Shown: positions 39,101 to 50,285 of the stretch, one piece after another
Numbering within the stretch: position 1 is the first letter of the stretch
Layout of the letters: each line of letters opens with the position of its first letter
Source of the DNA: Camarhynchus parvulus
Lineage: Eukaryota > Chordata > Aves > Passeriformes > Thraupidae
Assembly: GCF_901933205.1 (NCBI RefSeq)
Contig: NW_022148578.1
Coordinates: 62,001-126,000 of the forward strand
Length of the DNA: 64,000 bases
Reading direction: 5' to 3'
The notes under the pieces: generated by a model
Database searches by the model: none
Told to the model about the DNA's origin: nothing
What the model saw: the letters and a program-made list of their open reading frames with translations, nothing else
Position numbers and translations under genes: made by a program

Positions 39101-41052
39101 CGCCTTTGTCCTTTAGCGCCTCTTGTCACCTACACCTTAGAAAAAGCTTTCTCACTATGTCTCGCAAGGAGAAACTGTGCCAGGACAGAAAACATCTCCT
39201 ATCGTGTTCTAGAGGTTGCACAAAGGTTTGTACAGTGTTTTGCACCAAGGAAAAGAAAGTTGTCCAAAACTCCTTCTTTTTCAATATTCATGTGAATGCA
39301 AAAGGCAGGAGAGTGGTAAGGTACTGTTTTCCATCAGTTTGCAAAATGCACACACAATGCCAGTGTTGTGCTGCTTCGCTTTTGTCCTTTTTAGCCTCTT
39401 TGTCACCTACACCTTAGAAAAAGCTTTCACTATGTCTCGCAAGGAGAAACTGTGCCAGGACAGAAAACATCTCCCTATCGTGTTCTAGAGGTTGCACAAA
39501 GGTTTGTAGAGTGTTTTGCACCAAGGAAAAGAAAGTTGTCCAAAACTCCTTCTTTTCAATATTCATGTGAATGCAAAAGGCAGGAGAGTGGTAAGGTACT
39601 GTTTTCCATCAGTTTGCAAAATGCACACACAATGCCAGTGTTGTGTTGCTTCGCTTTTGTCCTTTAGCGTCTCTTGTCACCTACAACTTAGAAAAACCTT
39701 CTCACTATGTCTCGCAAGGAGAAACTGTGCCAGGACAGAAAACATCTCCTATCGTGTTCTAGAGGTTGCACAAAGGTTTGTAGAGTGTTTTGCACCAAGG
39801 AAAAGAAAGTTGTCCAAAACTCCTTCTTTTCAATATTCATGTGAATGCAAAAGGCAGGAGAGTGGTAAGGTACTGTTTTCCATCAGTTTGCAAAATGCAC
39901 ACACAATGCCAGTGTTGTGCTGCTTCGCTTTTGTCCTTTAGCGCCTCTTGTCACCTACACCTTAGAAAAAGCTTTCTCACTATGTCTCGCAAGGAGAAAC
40001 TGTGCCAGGACAGAAAACATCTCCTATCGTGTTCTAGAGGTTGCACAAAGGTTTGTAGAGTGTTTTGCACCAAGGAAAAGAAAGTTGTCCAAAACTCCTT
40101 CTTTTCAATATTCATGTGAATGCAAAAGGCAGGAGAGTGGTAAGGTACTGTTTTCCATCAGTTTGCAAACTGCACACACAATGCCAGTGTTGTGCTGCTT
40201 CGCTTCTTTGTCCTTTAGCGTCTCTTTGTCACCTACACCTTAGAAAAAGCTCTCACTATGTCTCGCAAGGAGAAACTGTGCCAGGACAGAAAACATCTCC
40301 TATCGTGTTCTAGAGGTTGCACAAAGGTTTGTAGAGTGTTTTGCACCAAGGAAAAGAAAGTTGTCCAAAACTCCTTCTTTTCAATATTCATGTGAATGCA
40401 AAAGGCAGGAGAGTGGTAAGGTACTGTTTTCCATCAGTTTGCAAAATGCACACACAATGCCAGTGTTGTGCTGCTTCGTTTTTTGTCCTTTAGCGTCTCT
40501 TGTCACCTACACCTTAGAAAAAGCTTTCTCACTATGTCTCGCAAGGAGAAACTGTGCCAGGACAGAAAACATCTCCTATCGTGTTCTAGAGGTTGCACAA
40601 AGGTTTGTACAGTGTTTTGCACCAAGGAAAAGAAAGTTGTCCAAAACTCCTTCTTTTCAATATTCATGTGAATGCAAAAGGCAGGAGAGTGGTAAGGTAC
40701 TGTTTTCCATCAGTTTGCAAAATGCACACACAATGCCAGTGTTGTGCTGCTTCGTTTTTGTCCTTTAGCGTCTCTTGTCACCTACACCTTAGAAAAAGCT
40801 TTCTCACTATGTCTCGCAAGGAGAAACTGTGCCAGGACAGAAAACATCTCCTATCGTGTTCTAGAGGTTGCACAAAGGTTTGTAGAGTGTTTTGCACCAA
40901 GGAAAAGAAAGTTGTCCAAAACTCCTTCTTTTCAATATTCATGTGAATGCAAAAGGCAGGAGAGTGGTAAGGTACTGTTTTCCATCAGTTTGCAAAATGC
41001 ACACACAATGCCAGTGTTGTGCTGCTTCTGTTTTGTCCTTTAGCGCCTCTTG

Positions 41053-41068
41053 TCACCTAATCACCTAC
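41053..41068 (+). repeat. Eight-base tandem duplication in a linker
   Basis: TCACCTAA is followed directly by TCACCTAC, duplicating part of the TGTCACCTACACC element. It is a clear example of short-range slippage in the linker. It occurs once in the window. Confidence 0.8.
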
Positions 41069-44000
41069 ACCTTAGAAAAGCTTTCTCACTATGTCTCGCA
41101 AGGAGAAACTGTGCCAGGACAGAAAACATCTCCTATCGTGTTCTAGAGGTTGCACAAAGGTTTGTAGAGTGTTTTGCACCAAGGAAAAGAAAGTTGTCCA
41201 AAACTCCTTCTTTTCAATATTCATGTGAATGCAAAAGGCAGGAGAGTGGTAAGGTACTGTTTTCCATCAGTTTGCAAAATGCACACACAATGCCAGTGTT
41301 GTGCTGCTTCGCTTTGTCCTTTAGCGCCTCTTTTGTCACCTACACCTTAGAAAAGCTTTCTCACTATGTCTCGCAAGGAGAAACTGTGCCAGGACAGAAA
41401 ACATCTCCTATCGTGTTCTAGAGGTTGCACAAAGGTTTGTACAGTGTTTTGCACCAAGGAAAAGAAAGTTGTCCAAAACTCCTTCTTTTCAATATTCATG
41501 TGAATGCAAAAGGCAGGAGAGTGGTAAGGTACTGTTTTCCATCAGTTTGCAAACTGCACACACAATGCCAGTGTTGTGCTGCTTCGTTTTGTCCCTTTAG
41601 CGTCTCTTGTCACCTACACCTTAGAAAAAGCTTTCTCACTATGTCTCGCAAGGAGAAACTGTGCCAGGACAGAAAACATCTCCTATCGTGTTCTAGAGGT
41701 TGCACAAAGGTTTGTAGAGTGTTTTGCACCAAGGAAAAGAAAGTTGTCCAAAACTCCTTCTTTTCAATATTCATGTGAATGCAAAAGGCAGGAGAGTGGT
41801 AAGGTACTGTTTTCCATCAGTTTGCAAACTGCACACACAATGCCAGTGTTGTGCTGCTTCGTTTTTCTCCTTTAGCGCCTCTTTTGTCACCTACACCTTA
41901 GAAAAAGCTTTCACTATGTCTCGCAAGGAGAAACTGTGCCAGGACAGAAAACATCTCCTATCGTGTTCTAGAGGTTGCACAAAGGTTTGTAGAGTGTTTT
42001 GCACCAAGGAAAAGAAAGTTGTCCAAAACTCCTTCTATTTCAATATTCATGTGAATGCAAAAGGCAGGAGAGTGGTAAGGTACTGTTTTCCATCAGTTTG
42101 CAAGCTGCACACACAATGCCAGTGTTGTGCTGCTTTCTGTTTTATCCTTTTAGCTCTCTTGTCACCTACACCTTAGAAAAAGCTTTCCCACTATGTCTCG
42201 CAAGGAGAAACTGTGCCAGGACAGAAAACATCTCCTATCGTGTTCTAGAGGTTGCACAAAGGTTTGTAGAGTGTTTTGCACCAAGGAAAAGAAAGTTGTC
42301 CAAAACTCCTTCTTTTCAATATTCATGTGAATGCAAAAGGCAGGAGAGTGGTAAGGTACTGTTTTCCATCAGTTTGCAAGCTGCACACACAATGCCAGTG
42401 TTGTGCTGCTTCGTTTTTGTCCTTTTAGCTCTCTTGTCACCTACACCTTAGAAAAAGCTTTCTCACTATGTCTCGCAAGGAGAAACTGTGCCAGGACAGA
42501 AAACATCTCCTATCGTGTTCTAGAGGTTGCACAAAGGTTTGCAGAGTGTTTTGCACCAAGGAAAAGAAAGTTGTCCAAAACTCCTTCTTTTTCAATATTC
42601 ATGTGAATGCAAAAGGCAGGAGAGTGGTAAGGTACTGTTTTCTATCAGTTTGCAAGCTGCACACACAATGCCAGTGTTGTGCTGCTTCGCTTCTTGTCCT
42701 TTAGCGTCTCTTGTCACCTACACCTTAGAAAAAGCTTTCCCACTATGTCTCGCAAGGAGAAACTGTGCCAGGACAGAAAACATCTCCTATCGTGTTCTAG
42801 AGGTTGCACAAAGGTTTGTACAGTGTTTTGCACCAAGGAAAAGAAAGTTGTCCAAAACTCCTTCTATTGCAATATTCATGTGAATGCAAAAGGCAGGAGA
42901 GTGGTAAGGTACTGTTTTCTATCAGTTTGCAAGCTGCACACACAATGCCAGTGTTGTGCTGCTTCGTTCTTCTCCTTTAGCGTCTCTTGTCACCTACACC
43001 TTAAGAAAACGCTTTCCACTATGTCTGGCAAGGAGAAACTGTGCCAGGACAGAAAACATCTCCTATCGTGTTCTAGAGGTTGCACAAAGGTTTGCAGAGT
43101 GTTTTGCACCAAGGAAAAGAAAGTTGTCCAAAACTCCTTCTTTTTCAATATTCATGTGAATGCAAAAGGCAGGAGAGTGGTAAGGTACTGTTTTCTATCA
43201 GTTTGCAAGCTGCACACACAATGCCAGTGTTGTGCTGCTTCTCGCTTCATGTCCTTTAGCTGCCTCTTTGTCACCTACACCTTAGCAAAAGCTTCCCACT
43301 ATGTCTCGCAAGGAGAAACTGTGCCAGGACAGAAAACATCTCCTATCGTGTTCTAGAGGTTGCACAAAGGTTTGCAGAGTGTTTTGCACCAAGGAAAAGA
43401 AAGTTGCCCAAAACTCCTTCTATTGCAATATTCATGTGAATGCAAAAGGCAGGAGAGTGGTAAGGTACTGTTTTCTATCAGTTTGCAAACTGCACACACA
43501 ATGCCAGTGTTGTGCTGCTTTCGTTTTTCTCCTTTAGCGTCTCTTGTCACCTACACCTTAGAAAAAGCTTTCTCACTATGTCTCGCAAGGAGAAACTGTG
43601 CCAGGACAGAAAACATCTCCTATCGTGTTCTAGAGGTTGCACAAAGGTTTGCAGAGTGTTTTGCACCAAGGAAAAGAAAGTTGTCCAAAACTCCTTCTAT
43701 TGCAATATTCATGTGAATGCAAAAGGCAGGAGAGTGGTAAGGTACTGTTTTCTATCAGTTTGCAAGCTGCACACACAATGCCAGTGTTGTGCTGCTTCGT
43801 TCTTTGTCCTTTAGCTGTCTCTTGTCACCTACACCTTAGAAAAAGCTTTCCCACTATGTCTCGCAAGGAGAAACTGTGCCAGGACAGAAAACATCTCCTA
43901 TCGTGTTCTAGAGGTTGCACAAAGGTTTGCAGAGTGTTTTGCACCAAGGAAAAGAAAGTTGTCCAAAACTCCTTCTATTGCAATATTCATGTGAATGCAA

Positions 44001-44801
44001 AAGGCAGGAGAGTGGTAAGGTACTGTTTTCTATCAGTTTGCAAGCTGCACACACAATGCCAGTGTTGTGCTGCTTCGTTTTGTCCTTTAGCGTCTCTTGT
44101 CACCTACACCTTAGCAAAAGCTTTCCCACTATGTCTCGCAAGGAGAAACTGTGCCAGGACAGAAAACATCTCCTATCGTGTTCTAGAGGTTGCACAAAGG
44201 TTTGCAGAGTGTTTTGCACCAAGGAAAAGAAAGTCGTCCAAAACTCCTTCTATTGCAATATTCATGTGAATGCAAAAGGCAGGAGAGTGGTAAGGTACTG
44301 TTTTCTATCAGTTTGCAAGCTGCACACACAATGCCAGTGTTGTGCTGCTTCGTTCTTCTCCTTTTAGCGTCTCTTGTCACCTACACCTTAGAAAAAGCTT
44401 TCCCACTATGTCTCGCAAGGAGAAACTGTGCCAGGACAGAAAACATCTCCTATCGTGTTCTAGAGGTTGCACAAAGGTTTGCAGAGTGTTTTGCACCAAG
44501 GAAAAGAAAGTCGTCCAAAACTCCTTCTATTGCAATATTCATGTGAATGCAAAAGGCAGGAGAGTGGTAAGGTACTGTTTTCTATCAGTTTGCAAGCTGC
44601 ACCCACAATGCCAGTGTTGTGCTGCTTCGTTCTTCTCCTTTAGCGTCTCTTGTCACCTACACCTTAGCAAAAGCTTTCCCACTATGTCTCGCAAGGAGAA
44701 ACTGTGCCAGGACAGAAAACATCTCCTATCGTGTTCTAGAGGTTGCACAAAGGTTTGCAGAGTGTTTTGCACCAAGGAAAAGAAAGTCGTCCAAAACTCC
44801 T

Positions 44802-44830
44802 TCTATAATATTGCAATATAAACATCAAAG
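44802..44830 (+). repeat. Scrambled core segment in one monomer
   Basis: The usual TTCTATTGCAATATTCATGTGAATGCAAAAGG stretch is replaced by CTATAATATTGCAATATAAA followed by CATCAAAGG. The ATTCA-TG-TGAAT dyad is destroyed and AATATTGCAATATA introduces new self-complementarity. This is rare because core changes of more than one or two bases are otherwise almost absent. Confidence 0.8.
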
Positions 44831-46026
44831 GCAGGAGAGTGGTAAGGTACTGTTTTCTATCAGTTTGCAAGCTGCACACACAATGCCAGTGTTGTGCTGC
44901 TTCGCTTTTTTTGTCCTTTTAGCGTCTCTTGTCACCTACACCTTAGAAAAAGCTTTCCCACTATGTCTCGCAAGGAGAAACTGTGCCAGGACAGAAAACA
45001 TCTCCTATCGTGTTCTAGAGGTTGCACAAAGGTTTGCAGAGTGTTTTGCACCAAGGAAAAGAAAGTCGTCCAAAACTCCTTCTATTGCAATATTCATGTG
45101 AATGCAAAAGGCAGGAGAGTGGTAAGGTACTGTTTTCTATCAGTTTGCAAGCTGCACCCACAATGCCAGTGTTGTGCTGCTTCGTTTTTCGCCTTTAGCG
45201 TCTCTTGTCACCTACACCTTAGCAAAAGCTTTCTCACTATGTCTCGCAAGGAGAAACTGTGCCAGGACAGAAAACATCTCCTATCGTGTTCTAGAGGTTG
45301 CACAAAGGTTTGCAGAGTGTTTTGCACCAAGGAAAAGAAAGTCGTCCAAAACTCCTTCTATTGCAATATTCATGTGAATGCAAAAGGCAGGAGAGTGGTA
45401 AGGTACTGTTTTCTATCAGTTTGCAAGCTGCACCCACAATGCCAGTGTTGTGCTGCTTCGTTCTTCGCCTTTTAGCGTCTCTTGTCACCTACACCTTAGC
45501 AAAAGCTTTCCCACTATGTCTCGCAAGGAGAAACTGTGCCAGGACAGAAAACATCTCCTATCGTGTTCTAGAGGTTGCACAAAGGTTTGCAGAGTGTTTT
45601 GCACCAAGGAAAAGAAAGTCGTCCAAAACTCCTTCTATTGCAATATTCATGTGAATGCAAAAGGCAGGAGAGTGGTAAGGTACTGTTTTCTATCAGTTTG
45701 CAAGCTGCACCCACAATGCCAGTGTTGTGCTGCTTCGTTTCTTGTCCTTTAGCGTCTCTTGTCACCTACACCTTAGCAAAAGCTTTCCCACTATGTCTCG
45801 CAAGGAGAAACTGTGCCAGGACAGAAAACATCTCCTATCGTGTTCTAGAGGTTGCACAAAGGTTTGCAGAGTGTTTTGCACCAAGGAAAAGAAAGTCGTC
45901 CAAAACTCCTTCTATTGCAATATTCATGTGAATGCAAAAGGCAGGAGAGTGGTAAGGTACTGTTTTCTATCAGTTTGCAAGCTGCACCCGCAGTGCAAGT
46001 GTTGTGCTGCTTCGTTCTTCGTCTTT

Positions 46027-46177
46027 GGGAAGATGCCGCCTCTCCGGCTACCGGAGGCAGAAAGCGGCTCTACGCGAAAGAGCATTGTGCCGCTTCGCCC
46101 GCGCCTCGGAGCGGCTTCACTGATGAAAGACGCCGGGAGTGGCGCTTAGCTTAGGAGAGCTCCGTATCTTCGTCTTT
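46027..46177 (+). repeat. GC-rich hairpin linker 1
   Basis: This 151 bp segment sits exactly in the variable linker position. It lies between two copies of CTTCGTCTTT (46017-46026 and 46168-46177). It contains CTCCGG-CTA-CCGGAG (46042-46056), a perfect six-base stem. A second stem has arms GCCGCT (46089-46094) and AGCGGC (46110-46115). Towards its end it has GAAAGACGCCGGGAG and TTAGGAGAGCTCC. The core and short linkers are much less GC-rich. No known element was recognised. Confidence 0.85.
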
Positions 46178-47230
46178 AGCGTCTCTTGTCACCTACACCT
46201 TAGCAAAAAGCTTTCCCACTATGTCTCGCAAGGAGAAACTGTGCCAGGACAAAAACATCTCCTATCGTGTTCTAGAGGTTGCACGGAGGTCTGCAGAGTG
46301 TTTTGCACCAAGGAAAAGAAAGTCGTCCAAAACTCCTTCTATTGCAATATTCATGTGAATGGAAAAGGCAGGAGAGTGGTAAGGTACTGTTTTCTATCAG
46401 TTTGCAAGCTGCACCCACAATGCCAGTGTTGTGCTGCTTCGTTCTTCGCCTTTAGCGTCTCTTGTCACCTACACCTTAGCAAAAGCTTTCCCACTATGTC
46501 TCGCAAGGAGAAACTGTGCCAGGACAGAAAACATCTCCTATCGTGTTCTAGAGGTTGCACAAAGCTTTGCAGAGTGTTTTGCACCAAGGAAAAGAAAGTC
46601 GTCCAAAACTCCTTCTATTGCAATATTCATGTGAATGCAAAAGGCAGGAGAGTGGTAAGGTACTGTTTTCTATCAGTTTGCAAGCTGCACCCACAATGCC
46701 AGTGTTGTGCTGCTTTCCTTTTTCGCCTTTTAGCGTCTCTTGTCACCTACACCTTAGCAAAAAGCTTTCCCACTATGTCTCGCAAGGAGAAACTGTGCCA
46801 GGACAGAAAACATCTCCTATCGTGTTCTAGAGGTTGCACAAAGGTTTGCAGAGTGTTTTGCACCAAGGAAAAGAAAGTCGTCCAAAACTCCTTCTATTGC
46901 AATATTCATGTGAATGCAAAAGGCAGGAGAGTGGTAAGGTACTGTTTTCTATCAGTTTGCAAGCTGCACCCACAATGCCAGTGTTGTGCTGCTTCGTTTT
47001 TTCCTTTAGCGTCTCTTGTCACCTACACCTTAGAAAAAGCTTTCCCACTATGTCCTGACAAGGAGAAACTGTGCCAGGACAGAAAACATCTCCTATCGTG
47101 TTCTAGAGGTTGCACAAAGGTTTGCAGAGTGTTTTGCACCAAGGAAAAGAAAGTCGTCCAAAACTCCTTCTATTGCAATATTCATGTGAATGCAAAAGGC
47201 AGGAGAGTGGTAAGGTACTGTTTTCTATAG
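46139..47230 (+). other. Open frame of 363 codons across four monomers; doubtful coding
   Basis: It begins at a GTG in linker 1, passes through the first diverged monomer in a shifted phase and then the cysteine-rich phase of the next three, and ends in the altered core at 47227. The phase change inside the first monomer is allowed only by its own indels. That weakens any reading of it as a gene. Confidence 0.1.
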
Positions 47231-47297
47231 CGCAGTTTTGCAAGATACAGCCACAATGCCAGTGCTTAGCTTCGAGAGCTACGTATCTTCGTCTTTA
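47227..47297 (+). repeat. Altered core end fused to a long-linker tail
   Basis: The normal CTATCAGTTTGCAAGCTGC is replaced by CTATAGCGCAGTTTTGC followed by AAGATACAGCC. GTGTTGTGCTGC is lost. The segment then joins TTAGCTTCGAGAGCTACG, the 3' tail of a GC-rich linker. It looks like a deletion or recombination product between a core end and a linker tail. Confidence 0.75.
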
Positions 47298-48127
47298 GCG
47301 TCTCTTGTCACCTACACCTTAGCAAAAAGCTTTCCCACTATGTCTCGCAAGGAGAAACTGTGCCAGGACAGAAAACATCTCCTATCGTGTTCTAGAGGTT
47401 GCACAAAGTTTTGCAGAGTGTTTTGCACCAAGGAAAAGAAAGTCGTCCAAAACTCCTTCTATTGCAATATTCATGTGGAATGCAAAAGGCAGGAGAGTGG
47501 TAAGGTACTGTTTTCTATCAGTTTGCAAGCTGCACCCACAATGCCAGTGTTGTGCTGCTTCGTTCTTCGCCTTTAGCGTCTCTTGTCACCTACACCTTAG
47601 CAAAAAGCTTTCCCACTATGTCTCGCAAGGAGAAACTGTGCCAGGACAGAAAACATCTCCTATCGTGTTCTAGAGGTTGCACAAAGGTTTGCAGAGTGTT
47701 TTGCACCAAGGAAAAGAAAGTCGTCCAAAACTCCTTCTATTGCAATATTCATGTGAATGCAAAAGGCAGGAGAGTGGTAAGGTACTGTTTTCTATCAGTT
47801 TGCAAGCTGCACCCACAATGCCAGTGTTGTGCTGCTTCGTTCTTCGCCTTTAGCGTCTCTTGTCACCTACACCTTAGCAAAAGCTTTCCCACTATGTCTC
47901 GCAAGGAGAAACTGTGCCAGGACAGAAAACATCTCCTATCGTGTTCTAGAGGTTGCACAAAGCTTTGCAGAGTGTTTTGCACCAAGGAAAAGAAAGTCGT
48001 CCAAAACTCCTTCTATTGCAATATTCATGTGAATGCAAAAGGCAGGAGAGTGGTAAGGTACTGTTTTCTATCAGTTTGCAAGCTGCACCCACAATGCAAG
48101 TGTTGTGCTGCTTCGTTCTTCGTCTTT

Positions 48128-48282
48128 GGGAAGATGCCGCTCTCTCCGGCTACCGGAGGCGAAGAAGCGGCTTCTAACGCGCAAAGAGCATTGTGCCGCT
48201 CGCCGGGCGCTCGGAGCGCGGCTTCACTTGAAAGACGCCCGGGAGGGCGTTAGCTTAGAGAGAGCTCCGTATCTTCGTCTTT
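48128..48282 (+). repeat. GC-rich hairpin linker 2
   Basis: This homologue of linker 1 has the same flanking CTTCGTCTTT (48118-48127 and 48273-48282). The CTCCGG-CTA-CCGGAG stem is intact at 48144-48158. The second stem region reads GCCGCTCGCC and GAGCGCGGC and pairs only with a bulge. Indels relative to linker 1 are not multiples of three, so the segment is not conserved as protein. Confidence 0.83.
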
Positions 48283-48325
48283 AGCGTCTCTTGTCACCTA
48301 CACCTTAGCAAAAAGCTTTCCCACT

Positions 48326-49501
48326 ATGTCTCGCAAGGAGAAACTGTGCCAGGACAAAAAACATCTCCTATCGTGTTCTAGAGGTTCCACGGAGGTCTGC
48401 AGAGTCTTTTGCACCAAGGAAAAGAAAGTCGTCCAAAACTCCTTCTATTGCAATATTCATGTGAATGCAAAAGGCAGGAGAGTGGTAAGGTACTGTTTTC
48501 TATCAGTTTGCAAGCTGCACCCACAATGCCAGTGTTGTGCTGCTTCGTTCTTCGCCTTTAGCGTCTCTTATCACCTACACCTTAGCAAAAGCTTTCCCAC
48601 TATGTCTCGCAAGGAGAAACTGTGCCAGGACAGAAAACATCTCCTATCGTGTTCTAGAGGTTGCACAAAGCTTTGCAGAGTGTTTTGCACCAAGGAAAAG
48701 AAAGTCGTCCAAAACTCCTTCTATTGCAATATTCATGTGAATGCAAAAGGCAGGAGAGTGGTAAGGTACTGTTTTCTATCAGTTTGCAAGCTGCACCCAC
48801 AATGCCAGTGTTGTGCTGCTTCGTTCTTCGCCTTTAGCGTCTCTTGTCACCTACACCTTAGCAAAAGCTTTCCCACTATGTCTCGCAAGGAGAAACTGTG
48901 CCAGGACAGAAAACATCTCCTATCGTGTTCTAGAGGTTGCACAAAGGTTTGCAGAGTGTTTTGCACCAAGGAAAAGAAAGTCGTCCAAAACTCCTTCTAT
49001 TGCAATATTCATGTGAATGCAAAAGGCAGGAGAGTGGTAAGGTACTGTTTTCTATCAGTTTGCAAGCTGCACCCACAATGCCAGTGTTGTGCTGCTTCGT
49101 TCTTTCCCTTTTAGCGTCTCTTGTCACCTACACCTTAGCAAAAGCTTTCCCACTATGTCTCGCAAGGAGAAACTGTGCCAGGACAGAAAACATCTCCTAT
49201 CGTCTTCTAGAGGTTGCACAAAGCTTTGCAGAGTGTTTTGCACCAAGGAAAAGAAAGTCGTCCAAAACTCCTTCTATTGCAATATTCATGTGAATGCAAA
49301 AGGCAGGAGAGTGGTAAGGTACTGTTTTCTATCAGTTTGCAAGCTGCACCCACAATGCAAGTGTTGTGCTGCTTCGTTCTTCGTCTTTGGAAGATGCTCT
49401 CTCCGCTAAGGAAACCTACAAGCATGTCGAGAGGTTGAAGAGTCTGTATGCTGTCTTTAGCGTCTCTTGTCACCTACACCTTAGCAAAAAGCTTTCCCAC
49501 T
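48326..49501 (+). repeat. Higher-order phrase 2 (4 monomers)
   Basis: The first monomer has GACAAAAAACATC, TTCCACGGAGGTCTGCAG and GAGTCTTTTGC. It is followed by C, G and C types. The last copy carries CGTCTTCTAG and TGCAAGTG and leads into a linker at 49389 whose sequence differs from the others. The first monomer shares CCACGGAGG and GTCTTTTGC with phrase 4, which suggests those two phrases share a recent ancestor. Confidence 0.8.
49389..49458 (+). repeat. Divergent long linker 3
   Basis: This linker of about 70 bp starts GGAAGATGCTCTCTCCG like the others. It then turns into sequence not seen elsewhere in the window (AAACCTACAAGCATGTCGAG, then GGTTGAAGAGTCTGTATG) before rejoining CTGTCTTTAG. 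It follows a C-type monomer and precedes a diverged one, so it is in the correct higher-order position despite different content. Confidence 0.75.
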
Positions 49502-50285
49502 ATGTCTCGCAAGGAGAAACTGTGCCAGGACAAAAACATCTCCTATCGTGTTCTAGAGGTTGCACGAAGGTTTGCAGAGTTTTTTGCACCAAGGAAAAGA
49601 AAGTCGTCCAAAACTCCTTCTATTGCAATATTCATGTGAATGCAAAAGGCAGGAGAGTGGTAAGGTACTGTTTTCTATCAGTTTGCAAGCTGCACCCACA
49701 ATGCCAGTGTTGTGCTGCTTCCTTTTTCGCCTTTAGCGTCTCTTGTCACCTACACCTTAGCAAAAAGCTTTCCCACTATGTCTCGCAAGGAGAAACTGTG
49801 CCAGGACAGAAAACATCTCCTATCGTGTTCTAGAGGTTGCACAAAGTTTTGCAGAGTGTTTTGCACCAAGGAAAAGAAAGTCGTCCAAAACTCCTTCTAT
49901 TGCAATATTCATGTGAATGCAAAAGGCAGGAGAGTGGTAAGGTACTGTTTTCTATCAGTTTGCAAGCTGCACCCACAATGCCAGTGTTGTGCTGCTTCGT
50001 TCTTTGCCTTTTCGTCTCTTGTCACCTACACCTTAGCAAAAAGCTTTCCCACTATGTCTCGCAAGGAGAAACTGTGCCAGGACAGAAAACATCTCCTATC
50101 GTCTTCTAGAGGTTGCACAAAGGTTTGCAGAGTGTTTTGCACCAAGGAAAAGAAAGTCGTCCAAAACTCCTTCTATTGCAATATTCATGTGAATGCAAAA
50201 GGCAGGAGAGTGGTAAGGTACTGTTTTCTATCAGTTTGCAAGCTGCACCCACAATGCCAGTGTTGTGCTGCTTCGTTCTTCGCCT

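Larger units (their letters stand above)
10235..39491 (+). repeat. Array zone 2: homogenised central block
   Basis: About 106 monomers are spaced almost uniformly at 273-278 bp. Nearly all carry GTTTGTACAG, four T in CTTCTTTTC, CCATCAG and AAAATGCACACAC. GTAGAG appears only as isolated copies near 26850, 34288, 35385, 37580 and 38952. TCTGGCAAGG and TCTCGCAAGG alternate in runs, with TCTCGC more frequent to the right. The region is broken only by a rearranged stretch at 14.85-15.16 kb. No gene was seen. Confidence 0.92.
39492..46026 (+). repeat. Array zone 3: stepwise transition between subfamilies
   Basis: About 24 monomers change from left to right alleles one site at a time. GTAGAG becomes frequent from 39.5 kb. 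AAACTGCAC appears at 40.17 kb and AAGCTGCAC from 42.10 kb. TTTCCCACT appears at 42.19 kb, TTTGCAGAG at 42.54 kb, CTATCAG at 42.64 kb and TTCTATTGC at 42.86 kb after an intermediate TTCTATTTC at 42.03 kb. TTAGCAAAAG appears at 43.28 kb, AAAGTCGTCC at 44.23 kb and GCACCCAC at 44.60 kb. Several copies revert locally. No gene was seen. Confidence 0.9.
46221..48325 (+). repeat. Higher-order phrase 1 (7 monomers)
   Basis: The first monomer at 46221 has GACAAAAACATC, CACGGAGGTCTGCAG and GAATGGAAAAGG. By the base after CACAAAG the following monomers read C, G, G, T, G, C. An altered linker at 47227 divides the phrase after the fourth monomer. The phrase ends with a C-type monomer that also has TGCAAGTG, then a 155 bp GC-rich linker. 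Confidence 0.8.

Noticed and set aside
46115..46140. Hammerhead-ribozyme-like CTGATGA followed by AAGACG in linker 1
   Set aside because: The homologous linkers read CACTGAAAGACG, so TGA is a private insertion. The remaining catalytic-core pieces and stems are absent.
46145..46160. Shine-Dalgarno-like AGGAGAG upstream of the diverged monomer ATG
   Set aside because: It lies more than 60 bases from the ATG at 46221 and is part of the GGAG-AG-CTCC dyad, so it is not positioned for initiation.
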